A DNA stretch of 55,829 nucleotides, from assembly GCA_945882095.1 (NCBI GenBank), contig CAMCWF010000015.1:1-55829 (forward strand), written 5' to 3'. Positions 45,281 to 53,262 of this stretch are shown piece by piece. The notes under the pieces were generated by a model. The model was not told where the DNA came from, searched no databases, and saw nothing but the letters and a program-made list of their open reading frames with translations. Within the stretch, counting starts at the first letter, position 1. Each line of letters begins with the position of its first letter. The DNA is from Chryseobacterium gleum. Lineage in GTDB: Bacteria > Bacteroidota > Bacteroidia > Flavobacteriales_D > Crocinitomicaceae. The translations under genes and the position numbers were made by a program.

Positions 45281-46519
45281 ATGTCTAAGCCGAAGCAAAA
45301 GGAATTATACCAAAACATCTTCAATGATATTCTGCGTGAAAAGTTGATGGAAATTTCAGGCATCATCGTGTCCAAACATAAAGATTGTGAGGGCTTAGCG
45401 CAGAAAATAAGTAACTCGGGAAATTTAATTTCAGCCCATACACTTGCGCGCTTCTTTGGCATTTTACCCGCTCGAAATACGTATCCTGCCACTTTGGACA
45501 TCCTGGCCAATTACATTGGTCATGAAACTTTTAATCATTTTATCCAACATGAAACACGCAACCTAGATCGAGGTTTGAGAATGCCAGAAAATGTTTTCGG
45601 TCTGGGTTCCTATTCAATGGGTTCATTGGAGCTTGCCATTGAGACAAACGACACTATGAATATTCTTGAACTTCTTGAATCTGTAGACTTAAACAGTCCT
45701 GAAAGGTCGAAAGTAACGGCGTTACTTGGTAGGAAAGTACGATCCTCAAGAAATCAAAGTGAGTTATTAGAGACATTAATTTCAACAGTGAGTGGTAGAC
45801 TATTATTCTATGAAAGTTTTGTGGATGAGGATGACCCCAATGGCTATTTTTCATCGGCTCTTGAATCTTATTATCTCCAGCATGCATCAGTCCTTAACAA
45901 TAAAATATTTGGGTACTGCTTTCTAATTTCGAAGCGTATTTATGCAAATAAATCAGTTGGCCATCTAATCACCGATTTTGAGAATTTTAAATTATTGGGT
46001 AATTTAAGTGAGCTTCATTTTCATGAAATTTCTCGTTTCATTGAGTGCCAAATATTAATGGATGGACTTGCTGGTACAATTAAAAAGACATACACCCATT
46101 ACATAGATAAGCTTTTGGCTTTCGAGGAAGTTTACGACCATCCTTCTTATGCGTGGATCCTTGCCCGTTCAGTAAAAGCTTTAGCATTTAATGGATTGTT
46201 AAAAAAATCACTTCAATCGGTTCCGTTTTCTGAGGCAATTGTTCGATGTTATCGAAAATCAAAGGTGGATTCAGTTGCTTCGTTGATTCTCCAATTTGTA
46301 GTTCATTCGTGTTTCAAAAATAGGGATGAATTGTTTTTGCATCCACCGCTTCGTTTGCCTTCCTACAGCCATGAGAATGAAACCAATGCGCGTATTCTTT
46401 TGGAATCATCAACTTCTTGTATCTATGCAGCAGGAAGGGTAAAAGATGTTTTGAATAATAACATTCGAACCTTCGCCAATCAAACCCATCAAACCTGGGT
46501 GCTTGAAATGATGAGGTGA
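45281..46519 (+). CDS. Putative regulator with HTH-like N-terminus
   Basis: Protein of 412 residues. Residues 40-90 (SGNLISAHTLARFFGILPA and YPATLDILANYIGHETFNHF) match a pattern found at the N-terminus of many Bacteroidota proteins of unknown function: a HTH-like unit where SxxTLxRxFG is followed by TLDxLAxYxG. The remaining 320 residues are helical, suggestive of a TPR-like repeat array. No signal peptide or membrane helix, so it is cytoplasmic. Function as a DNA-binding regulator of the neighbouring lipoprotein/FISUMP genes is inferred. The TTG at 45275 is an alternative start but lies in a near -7 box. Confidence 0.6.
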   Translation: MSKPKQKELYQNIFNDILREKLMEISGIIVSKHKDCEGLAQKISNSGNLISAHTLARFFGILPARNTYPATLDILANYIGHETFNHFIQHETRNLDRGLRMPENVFGLGSYSMGSLELAIETNDTMNILELLESVDLNSPERSKVTALLGRKVRSSRNQSELLETLISTVSGRLLFYESFVDEDDPNGYFSSALESYYLQHASVLNNKIFGYCFLISKRIYANKSVGHLITDFENFKLLGNLSELHFHEISRFIECQILMDGLAGTIKKTYTHYIDKLLAFEEVYDHPSYAWILARSVKALAFNGLLKKSLQSVPFSEAIVRCYRKSKVDSVASLILQFVVHSCFKNRDELFLHPPLRLPSYSHENETNARILLESSTSCIYAAGRVKDVLNNNIRTFANQTHQTWVLEMMR

Positions 46520-46522
46520 GGG

Positions 46523-46627
46523 TTAAAGTTTGAGCTGAATACCTAATGAAGTAACATAATAATAAGAATCGATAGGCAAGGGCCGAAAAGTATCCAGGTT
46601 TTGATCGTAATGCATGATTTTCTTGAA
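46523..46627 (-). pseudogene. Remnant: C-terminal end of an outer-membrane beta-barrel
   Basis: The minus strand encodes 34 residues ending in a barrel-like last strand (YYYVTSLGIQLKL, stop at 46523-46525). Two in-frame TAA codons lie directly upstream and no start or further barrel strands follow, so only the last strands of a former porin- or OMP-like gene remain. The stretch 46520-46698 otherwise holds only the upstream region of the next gene. A chance open frame is the alternative. Confidence 0.3.
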
Positions 46628-46698
46628 TTATTACCCCCTGAACCTTTGGACTTTATCCCATAGGTTGAAGCTACGGTTTAAAAACCGAAATTTGTCTC

Positions 46699-47211
46699 AT
46701 GAGATGGATTGTCTGCTGGGTGTTTTTTACCAAAATTTATGGTTGCTTGGCGCAACCCCAAAATACGGCCTCCCTCGGGTATCGGTTTGATGTCCAAAAA
46801 ATGGATTTCTTTCACACCCTGTCTTACCGTCAAACGAAAAACTACCTTGGTATGGAAGCCTATGCCGGTGCCGGTCATCGGAATGCCTTTTCCAGGGCTA
46901 CGTTTTATCCGCAGATGGGATTTCAATTGCAATTTTTTCCGCTGGCCAAGCAAAAAGGATGCTTCACGTCCTTTTATTTGCATGCAGATGCTTCCATCGC
47001 CTACCTGGCAAGGCCCTTTGCCTTTGTGTATCCAAGGTTTCAATGTGGCTACGGATTTTTATATACCTTACCGGGAAAACAAGCCATGCATCATTTTCAA
47101 ATAAGTCACCAAATGGGAATTGCTTACAATACAGAAATTTCAAATGTTGAAAATGTGCCTTTCCTTGACTACCGTTTTTCCTTAGGTTTGAATTATGTTT
47201 TTACGAAGTAG
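46699..47211 (+). CDS. Secreted OMP-like beta-barrel protein, 170 aa
   Basis: Protein of 170 residues with a signal-like N-terminus (MRWIVCWVFFTKIYGCLAQ). The remainder alternates polar and hydrophobic residues in strand-like blocks with many aromatics (LGYRFDVQKMDFFHTLSYRQ, YLHADASIAYLARPFAFVY) and a last strand ending YRFSLGLNYVFTK. This suggests a small outer-membrane beta-barrel; no family name can be given. A near -7 box GAAATTTG ends 4 nt before the ATG. It overlaps the GDPD-like gene by 17 nt. Confidence 0.6.
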   Translation: MRWIVCWVFFTKIYGCLAQPQNTASLGYRFDVQKMDFFHTLSYRQTKNYLGMEAYAGAGHRNAFSRATFYPQMGFQLQFFPLAKQKGCFTSFYLHADASIAYLARPFAFVYPRFQCGYGFLYTLPGKQAMHHFQISHQMGIAYNTEISNVENVPFLDYRFSLGLNYVFTK

Positions 47212-47992
47212 TTTTTTTCTGGGTTTAACCCTCGTCTTTTTGGGATGTAACAAACCCGTTACGTCTGGGACCCCCCAAGTAATAGGCCATGCAGCTACCG
47301 GTTTAAAAATGCCCAATGCCATTTACCACGACAATTCAGAAGCAGGAATCGTTTACACCCAGAACCTCCCATTCTGTGACGGCGTTGAAGTCGATGTAAG
47401 GATGGATAAATCAGGGGAATTATGGCTTTTTCACGATGAGACCCTGAACCCAGAGACAGCGGAAAGCGGATGTATCGAAACCCATGGAAGCGAAGCTTTG
47501 TCGCAGTTTAAGTACCGTGGCATTCACCAAGAACCCCTGTTTTTACTGACTGCAGAAAGTGCAAACATTTTTAAGGGGAAATTTACCTTTTTCGACCTGA
47601 AGCCATTGAACGCCTGTGAAAATGTATTGAAGGATCCTGATGTATTCAAAAATGCGTTGATTGCACTCGGTCTGGATACCGCTTCCTTTGCCGTTATAGT
47701 GCCGGATCAAACGTATTTTCATGCCTTGAAAGATGATTTTCAAGTGTTTTTGTCCATTGAAACCCTTTCTCAGCTTACTTCTTCATTTTTGGAAAATGAA
47801 CCGAAATTGAGGGGCGTGGTCATTAGGAACAGGTCCATTCGCGTGGAAGAGGTTAATTTTCTTAAATCCATTCACAAAAAAGTAGTAATTTTTGAGGTAA
47901 GGTCAGCGAAAGGTATAAAGGAAGCCTTGAAAAAAAATCCACATTACCTCTTAACCGATGATGTTAAACTGACCGTTGGGCTTATTCACTAG
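47195..47992 (+). CDS. GDPD-like lipoprotein with altered active site
   Basis: Protein of 265 residues with lipobox VFLGC (Cys18). The TIM-barrel of glycerophosphodiester phosphodiesterases is recognised from IGHAATG, CDGVEVDVRMDKSGELWLFHDETL and FTFFDLK. The metal and general-base residues ExD and HD are kept. The first histidine-arginine pair (HRG in the family) reads HAA and the ENT motif is missing, so activity is doubtful. It could still hydrolyse other phosphodiesters or be a binding protein. The end overlaps the converging terC stop by 4 nt (CTAG). Confidence 0.75.
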   Translation: MFLRSSFFLGLTLVFLGCNKPVTSGTPQVIGHAATGLKMPNAIYHDNSEAGIVYTQNLPFCDGVEVDVRMDKSGELWLFHDETLNPETAESGCIETHGSEALSQFKYRGIHQEPLFLLTAESANIFKGKFTFFDLKPLNACENVLKDPDVFKNALIALGLDTASFAVIVPDQTYFHALKDDFQVFLSIETLSQLTSSFLENEPKLRGVVIRNRSIRVEEVNFLKSIHKKVVIFEVRSAKGIKEALKKNPHYLLTDDVKLTVGLIH

Positions 47993-48735
47993 CTTTTTTT
48001 ATTCTTTCGCATACGGATGTTGAGCATCTCCACCAATAACGAATACACCAAGGCAAAATACACATAACCCTTGGGGATGTCTTGATCAAAGGCTTCGGCG
48101 ACCAAAAGTACCCCAATCGTTACCAAGAAACTTAAGGCAATCATTTTCACCGTTGGGTTTTCACTGATGAACGTACTGATGTGCTTCGCAAAAAGCAGCA
48201 TGATGACCATAGAGATGATTACGGAAGCGAAAATAATCGCAAGGGGATTTGAATGTGTTTGCACTTGAATTCCATTCGTCATACCAATGGCAGAAATTAC
48301 AGAGTCAAAACTAAATACGATGTCAATCAAAACGATCTGTAAAACGATGGCACGGAACGAAGTGCCTTTTGTTTTTGAGGCTTCATCATGGCCCTTGATG
48401 CTGTTGTGCATCTCGACGGTGCTCTTGTAAATCAGAAACAACCCACCTGTCAACAATACCAAATCCTGTCCTGAAATTTCTTGTTCGAAAACAACAAACA
48501 AGGGTGCTGTCAATTGCATGATCCAGGAAACGATGGTTAACAAAAATAAGCGAACAATTAATGCCAAGCTAAGCCCTAGGTTCCGGGCTTTTCTTTTGGT
48601 TTTTCCCGTGAGGCGGTCCGTGACAATGGAGATGAAAATGATGTTGTCTATGCCCAATACGATTTCAAGCAGGGTAAGTATCAATAAATAAATCCAACCT
48701 TGCACATGCGTAAAAATGTTAAAATACTCCATCAT
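47989..48735 (-). CDS. TerC family integral membrane protein
   Basis: Protein of 248 residues with seven hydrophobic helices. Signature sequences of TerC are EIVLGIDNIIFISIV in the first helix pair and DIVFSFDSVISAIGM in the second, each with the conserved Asp residues in the membrane. TerC proteins are linked to metal (manganese, tellurite) homeostasis and membrane-protein support. The start overlaps menD's stop by 4 nt (ATGA); two ATG codons stand in a row. Confidence 0.92.
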   Translation of the reverse strand: MMEYFNIFTHVQGWIYLLILTLLEIVLGIDNIIFISIVTDRLTGKTKRKARNLGLSLALIVRLFLLTIVSWIMQLTAPLFVVFEQEISGQDLVLLTGGLFLIYKSTVEMHNSIKGHDEASKTKGTSFRAIVLQIVLIDIVFSFDSVISAIGMTNGIQVQTHSNPLAIIFASVIISMVIMLLFAKHISTFISENPTVKMIALSFLVTIGVLLVAEAFDQDIPKGYVYFALVYSLLVEMLNIRMRKNKKS

Positions 48736-50408
48736 TTAATAAAGGTAAAAAAATCGTTTAGAATCTTCGGGTTTACTTCTCTATCGGTTTGAATTTCCAA
48801 GATGGATTTATGGTCTGAAGCTAGGAATGTAGGAAGTGCATCGGCGAATTCTTTGGCAGTTGATACAGCGCTGTATTCCCATCCCAATTGCGCTGCAAAG
48901 GCTCCCGTATGTCCGTGTTGCGCTTCAAAATACCTTTCCAATTGGTCAGATTCTCTTGGACCTGGAATGATCCTAAAAATACCCCCGCCGTGGTTGTTTA
49001 TCAAAAGGATTTTAACATTCGATTGGGTGGTTTGGATTTGAAGTGCCGCACTGTCGTATAGAAAGGAAATGTCACCCACAATGATTACGTTTAAACCTTC
49101 ATCCTTCGTGGCGTAACCCAGGGCGGTGCTTAGGCTGCCATCAATGCCACTCGTACCCCTGTTTGCGAAATAGTTACATTGGTGAATGGGGTCGAACAAT
49201 TGACAATATCGAACCACGGAGCTGTTGCCCATGTGAAGGGTGGTGCTTTCTTCCAAGGTTCTCATCAAAATTTGATACACTTCAAAATCGGTAAAATGCT
49301 CCGTTTCTTGCGTGAATCCTGCCAAGAGGTCTTTTCCTTTGTAATCCAATTGTTTCCATTTCCCGAAGAAATTAGACTGTGATTTCAACGGTGCTGATTC
49401 GTTTAACTGGCTGAAAAAGTCAATCGGATCGCACAAAAAAGAATGGGAGAGCTGTTGATACGTATCCATTTCGGGAAAGTCAAATCCCACCTTGATGTGC
49501 ATTTCCAAAGGCGTGGTACGCAAGAAATCTTTTATTTTTTTGGAGACAACAGCCCCTCCAATGCTGATGAGGATTTCGGGTTGAAATACTCCCAAATTTG
49601 ATTCTGGTAGGCTTGCCAATGACCTGTCAATACATGCGTTAAAGCGTTCGGATTGGAGATTGCTGGTATTTTCTACAAGTATAACAACGTCGTTCCGTTC
49701 GCTGAAGGTCGCTAAGACACTTTGTAGTTTAGGGTTGGGAGGCATTTGGCCACAGATGACCATGGTTTTTTTACCTTCGATTGCCTGTTGAACCAGCTGG
49801 ATGTTGTCTTCGTCTACAGAACGATTGATGGGAAAATGAATCGTTCGGGATAGGTTTGTGGTTTTTTCCGCTTCACGGTACAAAGGTTCGGACAAACCAA
49901 CATTGAGGTGAACGGGGCCTTTGTTCATGCCCGTCGCCTTCGAAAACAACAATGCAGTCTCGCGTTGGTATTGCCATTGTGTGGTAGGCGTGAGGTTTCC
50001 ATCTTCTAAATGACAGGAATACCTTACAAATTCTTTGAACAATCCCAATTGTTGGATGGTTTGTCCATCTCCTTGGTTGATCCAAGCGTTGGGACGGTCG
50101 GCGGAGATAACAACTAAGGGAATGTTCCTGTAATAGGCTTCCGTTATAGCAGGTAAGTAGTTGGCTGGTGCTGAGCCCGAGGTACAGCAAAGCGCGACAG
50201 GGGCTTCGGTTTTTTCTGACAATCCAATGCCGAAAAATCCGGCGGAACGCTCGTCGTGGATCACATAGGTTTCAATCAAGTCATGCTTAGAAGCGGCGAT
50301 GGCAAAGGGCGCATTCCTAGAACCGGGAGAAAAAACAATGTGCTTTACCCCATGTGCAACACATTGGTCAATGACCAATTGTACAACCCACTTATCGCTG
50401 CTTACCAT
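48732..50408 (-). CDS. menD: SEPHCHC synthase (menaquinone)
   Basis: Protein of 558 residues of the thiamine-diphosphate enzyme family. FSPGSRNAPF, DERSAGFFGIGL with the catalytic Glu, CTSGSAPANYLPAI and the ThDP-binding GDISFLYDSAAL...NNHGGGIF motifs are all present. It adds the succinic semialdehyde unit from 2-oxoglutarate to isochorismate. It follows the isochorismate synthase gene by 9 nt and is coupled to terC by a 4-nt overlap. Confidence 0.96.
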   Translation of the reverse strand: MVSSDKWVVQLVIDQCVAHGVKHIVFSPGSRNAPFAIAASKHDLIETYVIHDERSAGFFGIGLSEKTEAPVALCCTSGSAPANYLPAITEAYYRNIPLVVISADRPNAWINQGDGQTIQQLGLFKEFVRYSCHLEDGNLTPTTQWQYQRETALLFSKATGMNKGPVHLNVGLSEPLYREAEKTTNLSRTIHFPINRSVDEDNIQLVQQAIEGKKTMVICGQMPPNPKLQSVLATFSERNDVVILVENTSNLQSERFNACIDRSLASLPESNLGVFQPEILISIGGAVVSKKIKDFLRTTPLEMHIKVGFDFPEMDTYQQLSHSFLCDPIDFFSQLNESAPLKSQSNFFGKWKQLDYKGKDLLAGFTQETEHFTDFEVYQILMRTLEESTTLHMGNSSVVRYCQLFDPIHQCNYFANRGTSGIDGSLSTALGYATKDEGLNVIIVGDISFLYDSAALQIQTTQSNVKILLINNHGGGIFRIIPGPRESDQLERYFEAQHGHTGAFAAQLGWEYSAVSTAKEFADALPTFLASDHKSILEIQTDREVNPKILNDFFTFIK

Positions 50409-50417
50409 GGTGTAAAA

Positions 50418-51362
50418 TTAATCGATTTCGATGAGGTCGAACAGGGTTTTGCTTTTATTTTCAGTTTCCAACCATTCAAGTTCGGGATCTGAATCTGCTG
50501 TGATGCCTGCGCCCACAAAAGCATACAATACATTGTCAATGATTTTTCCACAACGAAGGTTTACATAACAATGGGTATGGTCGTTTTCAAACCAACCGAT
50601 GAACCCTGAATAGAGCAATCGGTCATGTTCCTCTACCAGTGAAATTGCTTCTGCTGCCATGCTTCGAGGGAGTCCACAAACGGCAGGGGTAGGGTGGAGG
50701 TGTTGGATAAGAGCCTTCTCAAATTGAGGGTCTGCGTAAAAGCCGATGTCGGTGCGAAGGTGTTTTACAGGGCCAGCGACATGGTCGTAAGGACCCATTT
50801 GTTCCACTGGTTCGATGTTTTGAGCGGATAATTCCGTGCAAATGAAATCGGTTACCAACAACTGTTCATTTTTTTCTTTCTCCGTCCATTCCCTGTTTTC
50901 ATTTAATTTCTGGGTTCCTGCAAGGGACATGGTGAAAAAATGTTGTTTTACCCGTCGCAGTAAAATTTCAGGGGAAGCGCCTACCCACTTTCCTAAAATG
51001 GCATCTTCGAAAGCATACACAAAAGCATTGGGATAGGCTTCGCACAGCCTGTCGAAATAGGTCGCCTGTTGGTTTATTGGAAAGGTTTTTATGGTGACGC
51101 GAGAAAGCACCACTTTTATCAAGCCGACTTGGATGGCATATTTGATGCGCATGACTTGCTCTTTGAAAACCGATCGGGAAATAACTTTTGGGATTTCGGT
51201 TTTAACAGGGGAGGATTGCAAGGCATCTTCTGTAAAAATATATTGGGTCTGACCGGAAGCGTTTGACACCACGAAACCTTTCAAATCGAAGGGTTCTGTA
51301 CGTTTTGTGAATTGACCTTGTAAGGTTACTTTTTCGTTTCCTGGGATTCTGTATTGAAGCAT
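50418..51362 (-). CDS. menF: Isochorismate synthase
   Basis: Protein of 314 residues, shorter than the E. coli enzyme (about 430) because the N-terminal part is reduced. The chorismate-binding domain is complete: KVVLSRVTIK, KWVGASPEILLRR, SLAGTQK, TPAVCGLPRSMAAE, YSGFIGW and the C-terminal VGAGITADSDPELEW. It converts chorismate to isochorismate, the substrate of MenD, which is encoded right downstream. It starts 3 nt after the thioesterase gene. Confidence 0.93.
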   Translation of the reverse strand: MLQYRIPGNEKVTLQGQFTKRTEPFDLKGFVVSNASGQTQYIFTEDALQSSPVKTEIPKVISRSVFKEQVMRIKYAIQVGLIKVVLSRVTIKTFPINQQATYFDRLCEAYPNAFVYAFEDAILGKWVGASPEILLRRVKQHFFTMSLAGTQKLNENREWTEKEKNEQLLVTDFICTELSAQNIEPVEQMGPYDHVAGPVKHLRTDIGFYADPQFEKALIQHLHPTPAVCGLPRSMAAEAISLVEEHDRLLYSGFIGWFENDHTHCYVNLRCGKIIDNVLYAFVGAGITADSDPELEWLETENKSKTLFDLIEID

Positions 51363-51365
51363 GGT

Positions 51366-51785
51366 TTATTTTTTAACCATCAGCATGGTCAGTCGACCTG
51401 TACACACCAATTTTTTTGTGGTTTCTTCAATGATGTCTACGTTCCATACATGGGTGGTTTTTCCTTGGTGTAACAAGGTGCCTGTCCCTAATACAAAGCC
51501 TGAGCGCACGGCTCGCACGTGTTGTGCATTCATTTCCAATCCCACTGGGCGTTCTTTTTCGAGGTTGGCCATCAGGTAGCTACCAAACGAGCCAATGGTT
51601 TCGATCAATGCAGCGCTGGCACCCCCGTGCAAGAGCCCCATGGGTTGGTGAGTTCTATGGTCAACTGGCATCCGAAAAGCAAGAAATCTGTCACCTAACG
51701 CAATACATTCGATGCCCAAAGTTTCCATGAGCGTACCTTGATTCAAGGCATTTACTTCGGTCAGATTTAACGTAGAAAAATCCAT
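51366..51785 (-). CDS. Hotdog-fold thioesterase, likely DHNA-CoA thioesterase
   Basis: Protein of 139 residues of the PaaI/YbgC-like hotdog family: MGLLHGGASAALIETIGS with the catalytic Glu, then AQHVRAVRSGFVLGTGTLLH and RLTMLMVKK. Placed first in a menaquinone operon (menF, menD), it most likely hydrolyses 1,4-dihydroxy-2-naphthoyl-CoA. The frame is open to 51830 by a TTG, but the ATG at 51785 is right after an exact -7 box and is preferred. Confidence 0.85.
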   Translation of the reverse strand: MDFSTLNLTEVNALNQGTLMETLGIECIALGDRFLAFRMPVDHRTHQPMGLLHGGASAALIETIGSFGSYLMANLEKERPVGLEMNAQHVRAVRSGFVLGTGTLLHQGKTTHVWNVDIIEETTKKLVCTGRLTMLMVKK

Positions 51786-51789
51786 GGAA

Positions 51790-51797
51790 CAAAAATA
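51790..51797 (-). promoter_or_regulatory. -7 element (TATTTTTG) of the menaquinone operon
   Basis: Exact TAnnTTTG on the minus strand, ending 4 nt before the ATG at 51785. A TTC sits 22 nt upstream of the box in place of TTG. Confidence 0.55.
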
Positions 51798-51846
51798 GCA
51801 TTTCTGTTTCAAAGCCGTGGAAAAATCCAATTTTAGTCTAGGGTTA

Positions 51847-51876
51847 TTGAATTTACATAAAGAATTATTACTTTTG
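51847..51876 (+). promoter_or_regulatory. Promoter of tRNA-Ser
   Basis: TTG at 51847-51849, 19-nt spacer, exact TACTTTTG at 51869-51876. The box ends 4 nt before the mature tRNA 5' end at 51881. Confidence 0.75.
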
Positions 51877-51880
51877 CCTC

Positions 51881-51968
51881 GGAGAATTGGCAGAGTGGTC
51901 GATTGCGGCAGTCTTGAAAACTGTTGTACCGCAAGGTACCGTAGGTTCGAATCCTACATTCTCCGCCA
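51881..51968 (+). tRNA. tRNA-Ser (anticodon UGA)
   Basis: 88 nt with encoded CCA. Acceptor stem GGAGAAT (51881-51887) pairs with ATTCTCC (51958-51964), discriminator G at 51965, CCA at 51966-51968. The anticodon loop CTTGAAA carries TGA. A long variable arm (TTGTACCGCAAGGTACCG region) is the class II hallmark of serine tRNA. The T arm has GGTTCGAATCC. Confidence 0.97.
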
Positions 51969-51971
51969 AAG

Positions 51972-52003
51972 AAAAAAAGCCAGCCGTTAGGCCGGCTTTT
52001 TTT
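51972..52003 (+). terminator. Rho-independent terminator of tRNA-Ser
   Basis: AAAAAAAGCCAGCC, loop GTTA, GGCCGGCTTTTTTT: 13 of 14 stem positions pair (one A-C mismatch), with A- and T-runs. It starts 4 nt after the tRNA CCA end, so the RNA is a single-gene transcript. Confidence 0.85.
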
Positions 52004-52356
52004 GTTCGCATAAGCGTCAAAAGCTTGCTTTTGTAAGCGACATGGGGACAAAAAAAGACGAAGCTGCGTAGCGGCTTGGCTTTGGTTTCTTTGAAGCCAT
52101 CCCCACAGGGATCACGGGGCCGCCATTGCGGACACGTACTCCTAATGAATTGCGTAACAATGAATTACAAATAGTCCCTATAAAAGGACTTCCCATCAAA
52201 ACCACTTGAGCAGGATTTTTTAACTTAATGATTGTTCTCAGGTTTTTCTGAAAAGGATGAGGTACCTTTACCCAACTTTGTTTCAAGTCGTTCACAGATG
52301 TTTTTATCCTTTAGGAGGGTGTGTGAACTATTTTTTCAAACGAATGTTTAAGATTT
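52004..52356. other. Gene-poor intergenic stretch after tRNA-Ser
   Basis: About 350 nt with no supported gene. It holds an inverted repeat CAAAAGC-TT-GCTTTTG (52018-52033), AAGCG direct repeats beside it, and a short GC-richer block (around 52060-52135). An open frame on the minus strand (52017-52295) has no family and looks spurious. No copy of the tRNA 3' end that would mark an integration site was seen here. Confidence 0.4.
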
Positions 52357-53262
52357 ATGGCTTTAATTTCTGTTTCTAACCTTTCCAAGTCTTTTGGTAG
52401 CTTCAACGCAGTGAAAAATGTTTCCTTTGAAGTAAGGGAAGGTGATGTTTTTGGTTTTTTGGGACCCAATGGCGCGGGTAAAAGTACAACCATTCGTTGC
52501 CTGCTTTCTTTGATAAAACCTTCTGGAGGCGAAATCCAGTTTTTTGACAAAAACCTTTCTTCAAACCGCAACGCTGTGCTTTCTAAAGTAGGCTGCATCA
52601 TTGAAAAGCCAGATTTTTACAAATACCTTTCTGCCTATAAAAACCTCGAAATTTTCGCGCGAATTTCAGGGAAAGACCTAAGCAAATCAGACATTTACAG
52701 GTTTTTGGATTTCGTAGGCTTGTCGGGTAGAGAAAAGGATAAGGTTTCTGGTTTTTCCCATGGCATGAAACAACGATTGGGCATTGCACAAACCTTAATG
52801 CATGACCCCGACATCATTATTTTGGATGAGCCTACTACAGGATTGGATCCGCAAGGCATCATCGAAGTACGTAACCTAATCCTTAGGCTAAGGGACGAAC
52901 AGAACAAAACCGTATTGCTTTCATCTCACCAACTTTCTGAAATTGAAATCATTGCCAACCGAATGGTGATCATTAACAAAGGCGAAACCATTGTCGAAGG
53001 AAGTGTTCAAGAATTGCTTGAAAAACAAAGCTTGAACTTACAAATCAACGTAATGAACGAAAGTATTTTCGAGTCGACCCTGCTGCAATCATTCCCTGAA
53101 CTTAAGTATCACAAGGTATACCCCCATAACTATCACGTGGAAATGCTTTCAGATACCAGCGCCCAATTGAATGAGAAACTGGTAAATGCAGGAGCGGGGG
53201 TGAAATCCATTGTTCCAAAACGCAGTTTGGAAGATTTCTTCATTAAAATGACCGAGAAATGA
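52357..53262 (+). CDS. ABC transporter ATP-binding protein
   Basis: Protein of 301 residues. Walker A GPNGAGKST, signature FSHGMKQRLGIAQ, Walker B DPDIIILDEPTTGLDPQ and switch SHQLSE are all present. The C-terminal about 80 residues are an extension, as in ABC-2 type (drug or lipid) exporters. It is coupled to the permease gene by a 4-nt ATGA overlap. Substrate unknown. Confidence 0.95.
   Translation: MALISVSNLSKSFGSFNAVKNVSFEVREGDVFGFLGPNGAGKSTTIRCLLSLIKPSGGEIQFFDKNLSSNRNAVLSKVGCIIEKPDFYKYLSAYKNLEIFARISGKDLSKSDIYRFLDFVGLSGREKDKVSGFSHGMKQRLGIAQTLMHDPDIIILDEPTTGLDPQGIIEVRNLILRLRDEQNKTVLLSSHQLSEIEIIANRMVIINKGETIVEGSVQELLEKQSLNLQINVMNESIFESTLLQSFPELKYHKVYPHNYHVEMLSDTSAQLNEKLVNAGAGVKSIVPKRSLEDFFIKMTEK

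Noticed and set aside
51833..52051. 72-aa minus-strand frame (GGECRIRTYGTLRY...)
   Set aside because: It lies across the tRNA-Ser gene and terminator; the peptide is just the antisense translation of a serine tRNA, a well-known annotation artefact.
52017..52295. 92-aa minus-strand frame after the tRNA
   Set aside because: No recognisable family, no promoter box, crosses the CAAAAGC palindrome; kept as gene-free sequence.
51881..52356. Possible integration site of a mobile element at tRNA-Ser
   Set aside because: No integrase gene and no second copy of the tRNA 3' end found downstream.
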